Source: Streptomyces sp. QL37 (GTDB lineage Bacteria; Actinomycetota; Actinomycetes; Streptomycetales; Streptomycetaceae). From it: 64,000 nucleotides of DNA. The stretch lies in assembly GCF_002941025.1 (NCBI RefSeq), contig NZ_PTJS01000001.1, positions 1,054,001 to 1,118,000 on the forward strand, in the 5' to 3' direction. Below are positions 8,077-17,462 of this stretch, in pieces. Position 1 is the stretch's first letter. Each line of letters starts with the position of its first letter. Below the pieces are notes generated by a model. It was given only the letters and a program-made list of their open reading frames with translations. It was not told the origin of the DNA and searched no databases. The translations under genes were made by a program, and so were the position numbers.

Positions 8077-9183
8077 TCACATTCCGGGCCCCGGGTCCGC
8101 GAGGAAGTCCTGTATGGCTGACTTGAGTTCGGCCGCGCGGACGGGATCTTCGTCAATCAGCGTCACGGCCTCGTACAGGCGCTGGAGACCGTCCCGATGC
8201 GCCTTGAGGGCGCGGAAGATCCCGATCACATCCGTGCGCGGCACGAGGTGCCTCGGCATCCGGGCGACGATGGCGGCAGGCAACTCGTTGACCAGCGTCT
8301 GACGTTCGTCACGGTCGCTCATCAGCGGATACGCCATCAGGGCCGTGACGATCCTGGCGGCCGGAGGCTCCGCGGGTCTGTCGGACAGTGCCCGGACGGC
8401 GGACGGGAGCGGCGGAACGCGCTCGGAGTACCCCGGGGTCTCCAGACGGAGTCCTGGGGTCTGTTCGGTGAGGCCGGCCTCCCGGAGCGCGCTCATCCTC
8501 GCCTTCACCGCGTCGAAGAGGGGCAGGGGCTCCGGCAGCGGATCGTCTGCCAGCTCGCGCAGCACGATGTCCGAGAACAAGCCGAGCCGGCGCTCCGGAT
8601 CGTTGCCCGCCCGCTGCCCGCGACCCGCGGCGAACAGCAGGGTCTGCTCGTGTGCGGCCACCCGCGCCCCGGTGGGAAGGCGTTCGGTGGAGGGCGACTG
8701 GGGGAAGCGGTGCTGTTCGTCGAAGGTCCGGCAGGCGTCGACCATCCACATCTGCACTCCGAGACCCGGCGTCGCGTCGCTCCTCAGCCGTGTGAGCGCG
8801 GAGTCGACGTCTATGGCACGCCGGTCGGTGAGGGTGGCGTCGGCTGTGTAGAGCGCCGTGTTCTCGTCCGTGTCCAGCACTCCGTGGCCGCCCCACCACA
8901 CCCACAGTGCCTCCGCCCCGCTGTCCGGGGCGTCCTTGATGAGGGCGCGCCGCAGGGAGTCGTGGTCGGCCTGCCGGAACGGTAGGTCCGGAGCGCTGCC
9001 GGGCAGGGGTGCGAGGTGGAGCTGGATGTTGGCGCCGGGCACGCCGCGGGCCAGCAGCCAGTCGCGGAAGCGCAGTGCGTCCCGGGCCGGGCCCGGGAGG
9101 TCCCAGCCGGGGCCCGCGGCGTACTGCTCGATCCCGACGACCAGGGCGAAGATGCGGTCCGGGGAGACCGGCCTGCGGTTCAC
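8077..9183 (-). CDS. Caspase-family protease with C-terminal effector-associated domain (EAD2-like)
   Basis: 368 aa. The start is GTG 9183, overlapping the upstream stop as GTGA; the longer open frame upstream is a shadow of the hydrolase gene. The caspase-like fold opens with RIFALVVGIEQY. The catalytic dyad is His100 in WWGGHGV and Cys151 in MVDACRTF. After a linker, residues about 275-350 (IVTALMAYPLMSDRDERQTLVNEL..., RTDVIGIFRALKAHRDGLQRLYEAV) form an all-helical domain of the kind called effector-associated domain 2, thought to recruit effectors to NTPase hubs. It is coupled to the alpha/beta-hydrolase and lies downstream of the MoxR/NB-ARC genes, which suggests a proteolytic effector that is unleashed when the NTPase hub senses a threat (inference). 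Confidence 0.82.
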   Translation of the reverse strand: MNRRPVSPDRIFALVVGIEQYAAGPGWDLPGPARDALRFRDWLLARGVPGANIQLHLAPLPGSAPDLPFRQADHDSLRRALIKDAPDSGAEALWVWWGGHGVLDTDENTALYTADATLTDRRAIDVDSALTRLRSDATPGLGVQMWMVDACRTFDEQHRFPQSPSTERLPTGARVAAHEQTLLFAAGRGQRAGNDPERRLGLFSDIVLRELADDPLPEPLPLFDAVKARMSALREAGLTEQTPGLRLETPGYSERVPPLPSAVRALSDRPAEPPAARIVTALMAYPLMSDRDERQTLVNELPAAIVARMPRHLVPRTDVIGIFRALKAHRDGLQRLYEAVTLIDEDPVRAAELKSAIQDFLADPGPGM

Positions 9184-10337
9184 GGCAGCCGCTCCCCGAT
9201 CGCCCGGTAGACATCCGGATCGGTCCAGTAGGCGCTGTGCGCCACGGGGAAGGGCTGCCGGCTGTCGGTGGCGACGTCCTGTGCCCGGCCGGGGAAGAGC
9301 GGTTCGGCCGCGTAGCCCAGCAGATCGCGGCGGTCGTAGAGGTTCAGCCACGGTGGTACGTGGCCGGGCAGCGGATCCGGATGGGCGAGCGAGGGAAGCG
9401 CCCCCGTCTCGTACAGGAAGGGGCCCTGCGAGCCGACGGTTATGAGGAGTTCGACGCCGGGCAGCGGGCCGGATATGAGCGTGTCGAGCGAGACGATGCC
9501 GCCGAGGCTGTGGCCCAGCAGGACGACGGGCGGCGCCAGCCCGGCGACGAGGTCCCGCAGGCCCCGGCGCATGTCCTCACCCCGCGCGAGGTACTTGAGG
9601 ATGTCCCCGGCGGCCGGGTGTGCGGCGTCCGTGAGCGCGCGGCGACGGCGTACGGCGTAGCGGGATCCGAGGCGTACGAGCGGCCGCCCCGCCATCCGGA
9701 GCAGCGGGCCCCGGCCGGTGCCCGCCGGTGCGGCGCCCAGGCGTCCGGCCAACGCGGCGACGGCTGCGTCCCTCGTGTCGCCGCCGGGCAACACGGTTCG
9801 GTCTGCCGCGAGTTCGGAGGCGATCGCCGTGGCGGCCAGCGCCCGGGCCAGCACCCACGCCAGGGTCTCCTGGTCCAGCGCCTCGGCGGCGGGGCCGAGG
9901 AGGGGGCTGCGCGCCAGCTCCGTCGCGGCTTCACGGAGTCCGGGGCCCAGCTCGTCCGCCCGCGGCTCGCCGTGTGCCGCGAGCGCGTGGAGGAGCGACC
10001 TCGGGCGCTCGTCCGGGAACGCCGCCCCGGGCGGTGTGACACGCGGGCCGGTTCCGGCCGATGCCGTGGCCAGTTCGGCCGAGGGGTCCTCGTACAGCCG
10101 GGCCCACTCCTCGGTCTCGTCCGGGTCGCCGGCGCTCCGGGCGGCCCCGGCGCCGGGGGCGGCCGGGATGCTGGCACCGTCCGCCGCGAGTCTCGCCCCG
10201 TACTGCCCGCCCCAGTCGTACGCGACCAGACCCCTACCGGGAGCTGTCGACGCCAGCCCCGATGTGATCCGCCCGAGCAGCTCGCCGAGGTGTGGTTCAC
10301 GCACGCCTGTGCCGTGGATGAAGACCACCGTGGTCAT
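9180..10337 (-). CDS. Alpha/beta-hydrolase (lipase-like) effector candidate
   Basis: 385 aa. The N-terminus begins with the first strand of the fold (TTVVFIHGTGVREPHLGELL). The nucleophile elbow is VVLLGHSLGGIVS in the second half, and a late His (FPVAHSAYW) can complete the triad. A long helical insert (residues about 80-220) separates strand 1 from the elbow. There is no signal peptide or membrane segment. Start ATG 10337 follows GGGAG. The end overlaps the caspase start (GTGA). Proteins of this size are found as effectors in MoxR/NB-ARC conflict operons; the substrate (lipid or ester) is unknown. Confidence 0.75.
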   Translation of the reverse strand: MTTVVFIHGTGVREPHLGELLGRITSGLASTAPGRGLVAYDWGGQYGARLAADGASIPAAPGAGAARSAGDPDETEEWARLYEDPSAELATASAGTGPRVTPPGAAFPDERPRSLLHALAAHGEPRADELGPGLREAATELARSPLLGPAAEALDQETLAWVLARALAATAIASELAADRTVLPGGDTRDAAVAALAGRLGAAPAGTGRGPLLRMAGRPLVRLGSRYAVRRRRALTDAAHPAAGDILKYLARGEDMRRGLRDLVAGLAPPVVLLGHSLGGIVSLDTLISGPLPGVELLITVGSQGPFLYETGALPSLAHPDPLPGHVPPWLNLYDRRDLLGYAAEPLFPGRAQDVATDSRQPFPVAHSAYWTDPDVYRAIGERLP

Positions 10338-10367
10338 GTGTCCGCTCCCGTTGCCTCTTCGCTGCTT

Positions 10368-10396
10368 CCTCGCCCGCCACGGGGTGGCGGGCGAGG
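10368..10396 (-). terminator. Strong intra-operon hairpin before the effector genes
   Basis: CCTCGCCCGCCAC and GTGGCGGGCGAGG form a perfect 13-bp stem with a 3-nt loop between the end of the NB-ARC/TPR gene (10415) and the start of the hydrolase gene (10337). As all genes here run on the minus strand, it would lower or condition transcription of the effector half of the operon. There is no T-run. Confidence 0.6.
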
Positions 10397-10414
10397 ACGG
10401 CAGTTACCCGGTCG

Positions 10415-13400
10415 TCACATCGGCAGCGGGGTGATGTCGCATTCGATGCGCTGGTGGAGCCTGGCCGAGGTGTGCCAGGGGTGGTTCGCTCCGAGCAGAC
10501 GCGAAAGCCCTTGCACAGCCACGCGGTTGAGCCGGTCGGCCTCGTCGGACTCACCGAGCCCGCGCCGGTCGAGCGCCAGGTTCGCCGTGCAGGCGAGGGT
10601 GAGTGGGTGCTCGGGCCCGGCCGTCTCCGTGAGCGTGGGGAGCACGGCCGAGTCGGCAGCCATGGCCTGTGCGAAGTCCAGGCGTGCGTAATGGTCGTTG
10701 GCCCGGCACATTCCGGCAGTCAGTGTGTTGATGTGCTTCGGCCCCAGAGTGCTTTCCAGGCCGTCCAACGCCAGAGCGTCCAGTGCCTCCGCACGGTCCG
10801 TGTCACCCTGGGCCCGAAGGGTCGCGGCCAGATTGATCCTGGCGAACTGGGTGTACGGGTGGTGGTCGCCGAGCACCTTGCGGTACGCGGCCAGCGTCTG
10901 CTCGCCGAGCTCCCTGGACCCCGCCAGGTCACCGTTCAGACGGCGCTCGACCATGGCGTGGATCGCGGCGCCCAGCGCGTCGGTGTTGTTCAGGCCGTAG
11001 CGGGTGGTGAACCGTTCGAGGGTCTGCTCCGCGAGGTCGGCCCCTCCCTCGACCACGCCGGCCCTGCGCCGGCACACGGCGAGATTCAATGCCGCGCGGA
11101 TGGTCGCCGCGTTGGTCTCACCGAAGTGGGTCACGTAGGGGAGGTAGTTGGACTCCTGGAGCGCACGGGCGCCCAGGAAGTCCCCTGCCTCACGCATGTC
11201 GATGGACAGCCCGTTCAACGTGTTGAGGGTGAGCGCGTTCACCGGCCCGTACAGCAGTTCCCTCTGCCGCGCGGTCTCCTCGTCGATCTCCCGTGCGGCT
11301 GCGAAGTCACCGATCAGCCGCAGCGTCACCCCGTAGTCGTGCGCCGCGCTCAGCGTTGTGGGGTCCTCGGGCCCGAACAGATCACTGGCCCGGGTGAACG
11401 CCTCCTCGGCCAGTTCGCGAGCCTGGGTGAATTCACCGCGGTGCCGCAGCGCCCCCGCCATCTGCCACATCGAGTCGACGAGTTCCTCGTCCGGGATGTC
11501 CGCGCCGCGCGAGATCGCCAGCGCGCGCTCGTTGTGCACGACGCCCTCGGCGGGTCGCCCGAGCAGCCGCAGATAGAACCCGAGGAGCTTGGTGATCCTG
11601 ATGACGTGCAGGTCCTCGTCGCCCGACTGGGCACGCCACGCGGACCAGGCCAGCCGCGCCTGGGCGGCGCCCGATTCGTGCGCGCCCCAGTAGTAGAGGA
11701 AGAACACCATGTCGTAGACGAGGTCACGGACCCACGCGTCGGAGCTCTCCACCGCTCCGGACGCGATCACATGCGGAAGGATCGCCTGGTAGGCGGGCCA
11801 CTGGTCCGGCGACGCCGGCGCACCCGGCTTGGCCGTCGTGAGCAGCAGGTGGGCCGCCCGCGTCATCCTGGCCCGCTCCTCGGGGTCCATCCTGGCCACG
11901 ATCACGTTCTGCATGAGCCGGTGCATCTGCAGGGTGGCGGTCTTGTGGTCCAGCCTCACCAGCGACAGCTTACTCAGATCGCGGGTGGCGCGGGCCAGCA
12001 GCAGGGGGTCGCGCAGGACCGGGTCGAGTTCGGGGGTGACCTCGACGTTGCGTCCGCCTCTGAAGAGGTTGAGCGGGATGGGCTCCGGCGCCATGCAGGC
12101 GCAGATCTCCAGGAGTTGGCGTGCCGCCGGGTTGTCCTGCGAGAGGCGCCCGAGGGAGATGTCCCAGACCGCCGCGACGGGGAGCGGATAGTCGGGCGAC
12201 GGGTCCAGCTCGAGGATCTCGGGCCGGCGTTCGTCCAGCAGGGTGAGGTATTCGTCCACCGGCATCCCGGTGGCGGCGTGCCAGGCGCCCGCCTGCTCGA
12301 CGGCGAGGGGGAGGTCGCCCAGCGCGGCGGCGAGCCGGTCCGCGTCTCCGGAGCTGAGGCCCCGGGCGCGCCGCTGGAGCAGCGCGATGCTCTCCTCGCG
12401 GTCGAAGACGTCGACGCTCAGGGGGGTGGCGACGCGTTCCCACTCGCGGTTGCGTGAGGTAACGATGATCTTCCCGGGGCCGCCGTTGGGGAAGTAGGAG
12501 CGTACGGCCTCGATGTCCTCGGCGTTGTCGAAGACGAGCAGCCAGTTGTCGAACGGCTTGCCCGTACGAAGGGCTTCACGCACGGCGGGAACGGCGGCGT
12601 TGGCCTGCGGCCCCACCTCCAGGCCGAGGCTGCGGGCCAGGTCGGCGAGGGCGCCCAGGATCAGGTTCTCCTGCTCCGAGGGGATCCACCAGATCACATT
12701 GAACTCGCCGCTGTGGCGGTACACGTATTCAACGGCGATCTGCGACTTCCCGACACCGCCCATGCCGTGCAGCGCGTGCGGGAGGACGGCTGTGGTCTCG
12801 TCCTCCCGCAACTGCCGCTCCACCGCCGCCAGAAGACTCTCCCGCCCGGTGAAGTTCGGGTTCTTCGGTGGCACGTTGCCCATGATCTTCGGCTGGCCCG
12901 TACGGACGAACCGGAGCTCCGGCGCAAGGGCGTGCGTGCCCGCCTCGACCCGATCCTGCTCGGTGTCTACGGGTGGTGTCGTCGACGACACAGATCCTCC
13001 TGGTGGAACCGTCGAATGCGACGGGGAAGCGGGGCCGATCTCATTCACATCAGATGCCTCTTTATCATCGATTGTCGCCCCCGCCGACGCTCCCGCGCCG
13101 TGCAGCAGCTCGCTGTTGACGAGCGCCGCGCGCCTCCGGTACGGCATGCCTCCGAGCGCGCGGAGCACGGCCAGTTCGATGCGCAGCCACGCGGGCCCTC
13201 CCCCCGGATCCGGAAGGGCGGCCTGCGCCGGATCACGCAGCGCGGCGCGCAGCCGTACGCCCTGTGCCCGGCTGGCCCGTGATTCCGCGAGCAGGCCTAC
13301 GGCCCGGGCGAGTTGGGTGCGGTTCCCGGTGGCCAGCAGTGCCTCGCGAATGCCGTCGGCGAAGTCGGGACCGCCCTCTCCGTCCCGCTCCCAGTCGATC

Positions 13401-14743
13401 AGGCCACCCATCATCACCTCGGCCAGGTGCTCGGGGCGGGACTCGGGAAAGGCCCGGGCGCGCAGCTCCTCGATGACGTCGAAGCGCAGGGGCGCCACCG
13501 CCAGCAGGACGGCGAGGTGCCGTGCGAGCGGGCTGGCCAGCGCGACGAATCTGCGGACGGCGTCTGCTGCCGCGCGGGGGCCCTCGATCCTCGGGGCCCG
13601 CAGCCCGGCCGCGGCCACCCCCTTGGCCATCGCGCCGGCGAGGACCACGGGCAGCGTCCGGCGTACGCCGCGTTCGCCGGTGACCAGGTCCGCCCAGGCG
13701 CGGAACGAGCCGGGGCGCAGGCTGAGGACCGGTACGGCCACGGAGCCGTCACCCGTGTCGGGCAGGATGTGCGCGTGCTCCGGCACTCCGTGCGGCGGGT
13801 GGCAGAGGAAGTGGCGGTTGAGCGCCCCGAATCCGGCGGCGTCGAGCCGCGCCCGGAAGGGGTAGACCGACGAGCGGTGGCGCAGGTACGGCGGCAGCAG
13901 ATGCACGAGCGCCGTCGGCCCGGCCGCCGAGAGCCGCCCCAGCAGTTCGTCCGCGCCGCCCTCGGCCCATCCGGGGGCCAGCCCGTCGGTCACGACGAGG
14001 AACAGCCGTGTCCCCCTGCCGTCCAGGAGCTCGGCCGGGTCGGCCCGCCTGTTGCCGGGCCAGCGCAGCTCGGGCGGTGCCGCACCGGGCAGCAGGACGT
14101 CGACCGTACGGACGTCCCTGAAGGCACCGCTGCGGACCGCCTCGTCGGTCAGCTGGCGTAAGGAGCTGTCCCAGACGGGCATGGTGGGCGCCCTGTCGAC
14201 GAGCAGCATGAGGTCGAAGGCGCGTTCCTGGACCGGGTCGAGGTAGGGGATCCACAGTCCGTCGATCACACCGTTCTCGGCGGTGCGGGCCTCGTCCAGC
14301 CGGCTTTCGTGGCGTGACGGCACGCGCCGGCCCAGGCCGCGCAGGGCCTTGGCCAGGGGCAGCGGCACGACGCGCCGCGTGGGGCGTGCGTCGTCCGGAG
14401 CGAAGGTGTCGGGCCGGCCCTGCCGCGAGGGGAGAGCGTCGAGCAGTTCGATGTCCCGTGGGTCGACTCCCGGGTGGCTCGCAGCGGGCACCGTGTCCTC
14501 CGCGCCCTGCTCGAACGGAGGAGCCGCGCCCTCGGGGAAGTCGCTCTCCAGGTCGTCCGGTAAGGACGCGGGGTCCGGGTCGGTCCCCCCGTCCGCTGCA
14601 CGGCCCGCACGGTGCCAGGCCGCCGCGAGCCAGACGGCGTCGGCGAGGTCCTGCCAGCTCGCCTCGCCGTCGGTGTCATGGAGGTCGCCGCCACTCGGCG
14701 CGGGCGACGTGTCCGGGGCGCGTTCGCGTGGCGAGCCGTTCAT
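10415..14743 (-). CDS. SAV_2336-type / NB-ARC / TPR protein (FxsT-like hub)
   Basis: 1442 aa. Residues 1-140 are disordered and acidic. Residues about 150-500 form a SAV_2336-like region with a vWA-like strand (FDLMLLVDRAPTMPVWDSS). A second linker is followed by NPNFTGRESLL and the NB-ARC P-loop GMGGVGKSQ (about 659-667), WIPSEQE, the Walker B segment WLLVFDNAED and IIVTSRN. From about 1000 to the end there are tandem TPRs of the kinesin-light-chain type (repeated ARELAEEAF, ALTLNTLNGL, NTLTAG). NB-ARC proteins are signal-gated ATP switches, and TPRs usually sense ligands. The architecture matches the TPR proteins found in FxSxx-COOH peptide systems. The start overlaps the MoxR stop (TGATG). 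Confidence 0.85.
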   Translation of the reverse strand: MNGSPRERAPDTSPAPSGGDLHDTDGEASWQDLADAVWLAAAWHRAGRAADGGTDPDPASLPDDLESDFPEGAAPPFEQGAEDTVPAASHPGVDPRDIELLDALPSRQGRPDTFAPDDARPTRRVVPLPLAKALRGLGRRVPSRHESRLDEARTAENGVIDGLWIPYLDPVQERAFDLMLLVDRAPTMPVWDSSLRQLTDEAVRSGAFRDVRTVDVLLPGAAPPELRWPGNRRADPAELLDGRGTRLFLVVTDGLAPGWAEGGADELLGRLSAAGPTALVHLLPPYLRHRSSVYPFRARLDAAGFGALNRHFLCHPPHGVPEHAHILPDTGDGSVAVPVLSLRPGSFRAWADLVTGERGVRRTLPVVLAGAMAKGVAAAGLRAPRIEGPRAAADAVRRFVALASPLARHLAVLLAVAPLRFDVIEELRARAFPESRPEHLAEVMMGGLIDWERDGEGGPDFADGIREALLATGNRTQLARAVGLLAESRASRAQGVRLRAALRDPAQAALPDPGGGPAWLRIELAVLRALGGMPYRRRAALVNSELLHGAGASAGATIDDKEASDVNEIGPASPSHSTVPPGGSVSSTTPPVDTEQDRVEAGTHALAPELRFVRTGQPKIMGNVPPKNPNFTGRESLLAAVERQLREDETTAVLPHALHGMGGVGKSQIAVEYVYRHSGEFNVIWWIPSEQENLILGALADLARSLGLEVGPQANAAVPAVREALRTGKPFDNWLLVFDNAEDIEAVRSYFPNGGPGKIIVTSRNREWERVATPLSVDVFDREESIALLQRRARGLSSGDADRLAAALGDLPLAVEQAGAWHAATGMPVDEYLTLLDERRPEILELDPSPDYPLPVAAVWDISLGRLSQDNPAARQLLEICACMAPEPIPLNLFRGGRNVEVTPELDPVLRDPLLLARATRDLSKLSLVRLDHKTATLQMHRLMQNVIVARMDPEERARMTRAAHLLLTTAKPGAPASPDQWPAYQAILPHVIASGAVESSDAWVRDLVYDMVFFLYYWGAHESGAAQARLAWSAWRAQSGDEDLHVIRITKLLGFYLRLLGRPAEGVVHNERALAISRGADIPDEELVDSMWQMAGALRHRGEFTQARELAEEAFTRASDLFGPEDPTTLSAAHDYGVTLRLIGDFAAAREIDEETARQRELLYGPVNALTLNTLNGLSIDMREAGDFLGARALQESNYLPYVTHFGETNAATIRAALNLAVCRRRAGVVEGGADLAEQTLERFTTRYGLNNTDALGAAIHAMVERRLNGDLAGSRELGEQTLAAYRKVLGDHHPYTQFARINLAATLRAQGDTDRAEALDALALDGLESTLGPKHINTLTAGMCRANDHYARLDFAQAMAADSAVLPTLTETAGPEHPLTLACTANLALDRRGLGESDEADRLNRVAVQGLSRLLGANHPWHTSARLHQRIECDITPLPM

Positions 14744-15795
14744 CAGCGGCCTTTCGAGAGGTCGCGGAGAAGCATCTCGATGAGCTTACGCCCGTCACTG
14801 TCGTCCCGGAATCCATGGGCCGTGGTGAGTTGGACCGCGTTCAGCAGCTGGTCGACGGACTGGGTGCCTCCGCCTTCCAGACGCCTGACGAAGTCGTCCA
14901 CGAGGTCGTCGATGCCTTCGGGGCGCCGTCCCAGGTGGCTGATGACGATGGACACGAGGTGCTCGCGGCTGGGCGGGCGCATCTCCAGCGGCAGACACCG
15001 GCGCCGGAAGGCGGCGGGGAACTCACGTTCGCCATTGCTCGTGATCACGACCACGGGGAACTCCGCGCACTCGACCCTGCCCGCCTCGATGACGGCGCGG
15101 CCCTGGGGGTCGTCGGTGAAGACGGACAGCTCGGCCACGCCCGCGCGTACCAGTTCCGGGATCTCGTAGCTGCCGTTCTCCAGGACGTGGAGCAGGTCGT
15201 TGGGCAGGTCGATGTCGCTCTTGTCCAACTCGTCGACGAGCAGCACCCTGGGGCGTCCGTAGGCGAGCAGAGCCGTGCCGAGTGGTCCGAGGGTCACGAA
15301 GTCACCCAGGTCGGGCGCGCTGCCCGTTTCGCGCTCCGCCTCCGGGGCACCCCCGGCACGCCAGGCGGCGATCGCCTGCGCCCGCCCGATGGCGTCGTAC
15401 TCGTAGAGCCCGCCGCGCAGGGTGGTGCGGCTGACGATGCTCCAGGGCAGGACCCTGCCGAGCCCCAGTTCCTGGGCGATCAGATACGCGAGGGTGGATT
15501 TGCCCACTCCGGGTGGGCCAGTGATCAGCAGGGGGCGCCGCAGCAGAAGCGCGGCGTTGACCGCGTTGATCTCCTCCTCGCGTAACTGCGGGCCCTCCTG
15601 CACGGTGCCGAGCCGGCGCAGCGCCGACTGCGCGTCGTCCGGGGGGTCCTGCTGCAACGGACTTCCGGCGAACACCCGCCAGGGCGGCGGCTGTGGCAGC
15701 TCCGGCGGACCGCCCGCCGGGGGCTTCCCCGTTGCGTGGAACACCCTCCAGGAGGGTGGCGTGACGGACTGCGCTGCCGAGACCTGCTCGGTCAT
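14743..15795 (-). CDS. MoxR-family AAA+ ATPase
   Basis: 350 aa. Walker A is GPPGVGKS at 93-100, Walker B LLVDELDK, sensor 1 VVVITSNGEREFP, and an Arg-rich segment (AAFRRRCLPLEM) follows. The N-terminal 60 residues are Pro-rich and contain the motif PPxWRVF twice (about 13-19 and 37-42), possibly a docking motif for partner proteins. MoxR ATPases work with vWA-domain partners as remodelling chaperones. Both ends overlap neighbours (ATGA with the VMAP-like gene, TGATG with the NB-ARC gene), so all three are tightly coupled. Confidence 0.9.
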   Translation of the reverse strand: MTEQVSAAQSVTPPSWRVFHATGKPPAGGPPELPQPPPWRVFAGSPLQQDPPDDAQSALRRLGTVQEGPQLREEEINAVNAALLLRRPLLITGPPGVGKSTLAYLIAQELGLGRVLPWSIVSRTTLRGGLYEYDAIGRAQAIAAWRAGGAPEAERETGSAPDLGDFVTLGPLGTALLAYGRPRVLLVDELDKSDIDLPNDLLHVLENGSYEIPELVRAGVAELSVFTDDPQGRAVIEAGRVECAEFPVVVITSNGEREFPAAFRRRCLPLEMRPPSREHLVSIVISHLGRRPEGIDDLVDDFVRRLEGGGTQSVDQLLNAVQLTTAHGFRDDSDGRKLIEMLLRDLSKGR

Positions 15796-17306
15796 GCTGT
15801 CAACTCCTCGCAGTCGACCAGGCGGTACGGGTCGTCCCAGAAGAACGCCATGTACTTACCCACGGAAAGGCTGTCACGCCCCAACTCCTCGGCCTCCTGC
15901 CGGATCTGACTGACTTTCGACGGGAGCTGGGCCGGCGGATGCGCGAGCAGGAGGGTCAGCACCTGGCCGGAGAGGTCCGGGCTGTCCGGTCTGCGGTCCC
16001 AGGCTGCCAGTCCGACCCCCTGCTCGATGGCGATGCTGAGCGCGTCCATACCGTGGCCAGGCAGGACGGGAACATCGAGTATGACCGCCGTCAGACGCGG
16101 GTTCCCCGCGAGTCCGGCATGCCAGCGCTCCAGGCGGTCGCCCTGCTGCCCGTGCCACCGGTGCGTCTCCGCCACGCCGACCTTCTTGAGCTGTGCCCAC
16201 CGGGCCCGCCACCGGCCGAGCTCCACCGTGTCACGGGCCCTCATGCGCTCGAGGCTCCGCAGATGGACATGGTAGCGAAGGGCGATCGGCATCCGGACAT
16301 GAGACCGCGTACCCAATTCGATGCCCGCCATGTCGTGATTGAGGAATTGGAGGGGGAGGACGAACTCGATCTGGACCGGGGGGTCGTTCTCGTTCTCCGA
16401 GACATCCGCCCAGCGTGAGGCGCCCTGGCTGATCGCCCGTTCGACAGCACCGGCCAGTGCGTCGAGGCTGGTGCGTTCGATGTCTCCCGCCACGGGCTCC
16501 CAGTACCCCGGCGCGGCGTTGACCCAGTGACGTACATAGACATCAGCCGAACTGTCGTCGGCGGGCTCCACCATCACGACGAGACAACGTGACACATACG
16601 GATCGGCCGACGGCCGGGCCTCCATCGCGCGCCTCCGCTCCTCCAGCGCCCGCACGGCGTCCGGGCCGGCTTCCCGGGCCCACGCGTCCGACCAGTTACA
16701 GAGCTCCTCGCGGAGCACGGGCTGCGCCAGGGAGGCGGTGGCCTCGACGAGCACCAGCGCCGGGGGCAGACCGTCGGCCTGGGTGTTCACGGCGCACAGG
16801 TGGTCGAAGAGCTGGACCGGCGTCCGGCCGTACGGCACGTCGGCGCCGAGCTCGTGGTTCAGGATCGTGTGCAGGCGGGTCCCGTCGACGCGCCACACCT
16901 CTCCGAGGAGCCGGTGGGCCTCCCGCACCGCCTCGGGGGTGAACTCCTCGGCCGACAGGACGGCTTCCACGATCCGTGTCAGCCGGGCCGCGCACTCGTG
17001 GCCCGCGATGGCGCGCACGGCGGAGACCAGCGCTTCGAGACCCTTCTCGTGCTTCAGCAGTTCCCGGAGGAATGACAGCATGTCGGCCCGCGGGTTCTGC
17101 CGCCGGTAGACGATCTCCACACCTATGTGCTCCGCGGCGAAGGCGATGAACTGTCCGCACTGGTCGCGGTCGGTCACGAAATCCTGTTCACACAGGAAGT
17201 CGACCAGCGCGACGATGAGTCGCGTCCTGGCCTCGCCCGGCCCATCCCCTCCGGACAGCCCGTTCCCCACCACCGACCACCCCCGTCGAGCCGGTACCAC
17301 CTTCAT
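15792..17306 (-). CDS. VMAP-type protein (vWA-MoxR associated, EAD plus VMAP-C)
   Basis: 504 aa from ATG 17306; a GTG at 17327 would add seven residues, and neither has a clear ribosome site. The N-terminal half has two helical modules: residues about 25-105 (RLIVALVDFLCEQDF..., LSFLRELLKH) and about 110-200 (LTRIVEAVLSAEEFTPEAV..., RTPVQLFDHLCAV), both in the style of effector-associated domains. The C-terminal half has the VMAP-C pattern: FVLPLQFLNHDMAGIEL, RYHVHLRSLERMR, then a late AFFWDDPYRL. Proteins of this layout pair with MoxR ATPases and are proposed to link the chaperone to effectors. First gene of the operon running to 5970. Confidence 0.78.
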   Translation of the reverse strand: MKVVPARRGWSVVGNGLSGGDGPGEARTRLIVALVDFLCEQDFVTDRDQCGQFIAFAAEHIGVEIVYRRQNPRADMLSFLRELLKHEKGLEALVSAVRAIAGHECAARLTRIVEAVLSAEEFTPEAVREAHRLLGEVWRVDGTRLHTILNHELGADVPYGRTPVQLFDHLCAVNTQADGLPPALVLVEATASLAQPVLREELCNWSDAWAREAGPDAVRALEERRRAMEARPSADPYVSRCLVVMVEPADDSSADVYVRHWVNAAPGYWEPVAGDIERTSLDALAGAVERAISQGASRWADVSENENDPPVQIEFVLPLQFLNHDMAGIELGTRSHVRMPIALRYHVHLRSLERMRARDTVELGRWRARWAQLKKVGVAETHRWHGQQGDRLERWHAGLAGNPRLTAVILDVPVLPGHGMDALSIAIEQGVGLAAWDRRPDSPDLSGQVLTLLLAHPPAQLPSKVSQIRQEAEELGRDSLSVGKYMAFFWDDPYRLVDCEELTA

Positions 17307-17462
17307 GACAGATCGCGAAGTTATCACGCCGGATCTTCAGCAACCAGCTTCACTGCAGGGCCTGTTGACCACCTGTGACACACACTCGGCACACGCTTGC
17401 GAGCCCATGGCCGGGCCCCGGGAGACACATCACCCGGACGAGTGAGCGCTGCCTCTCGCCGG

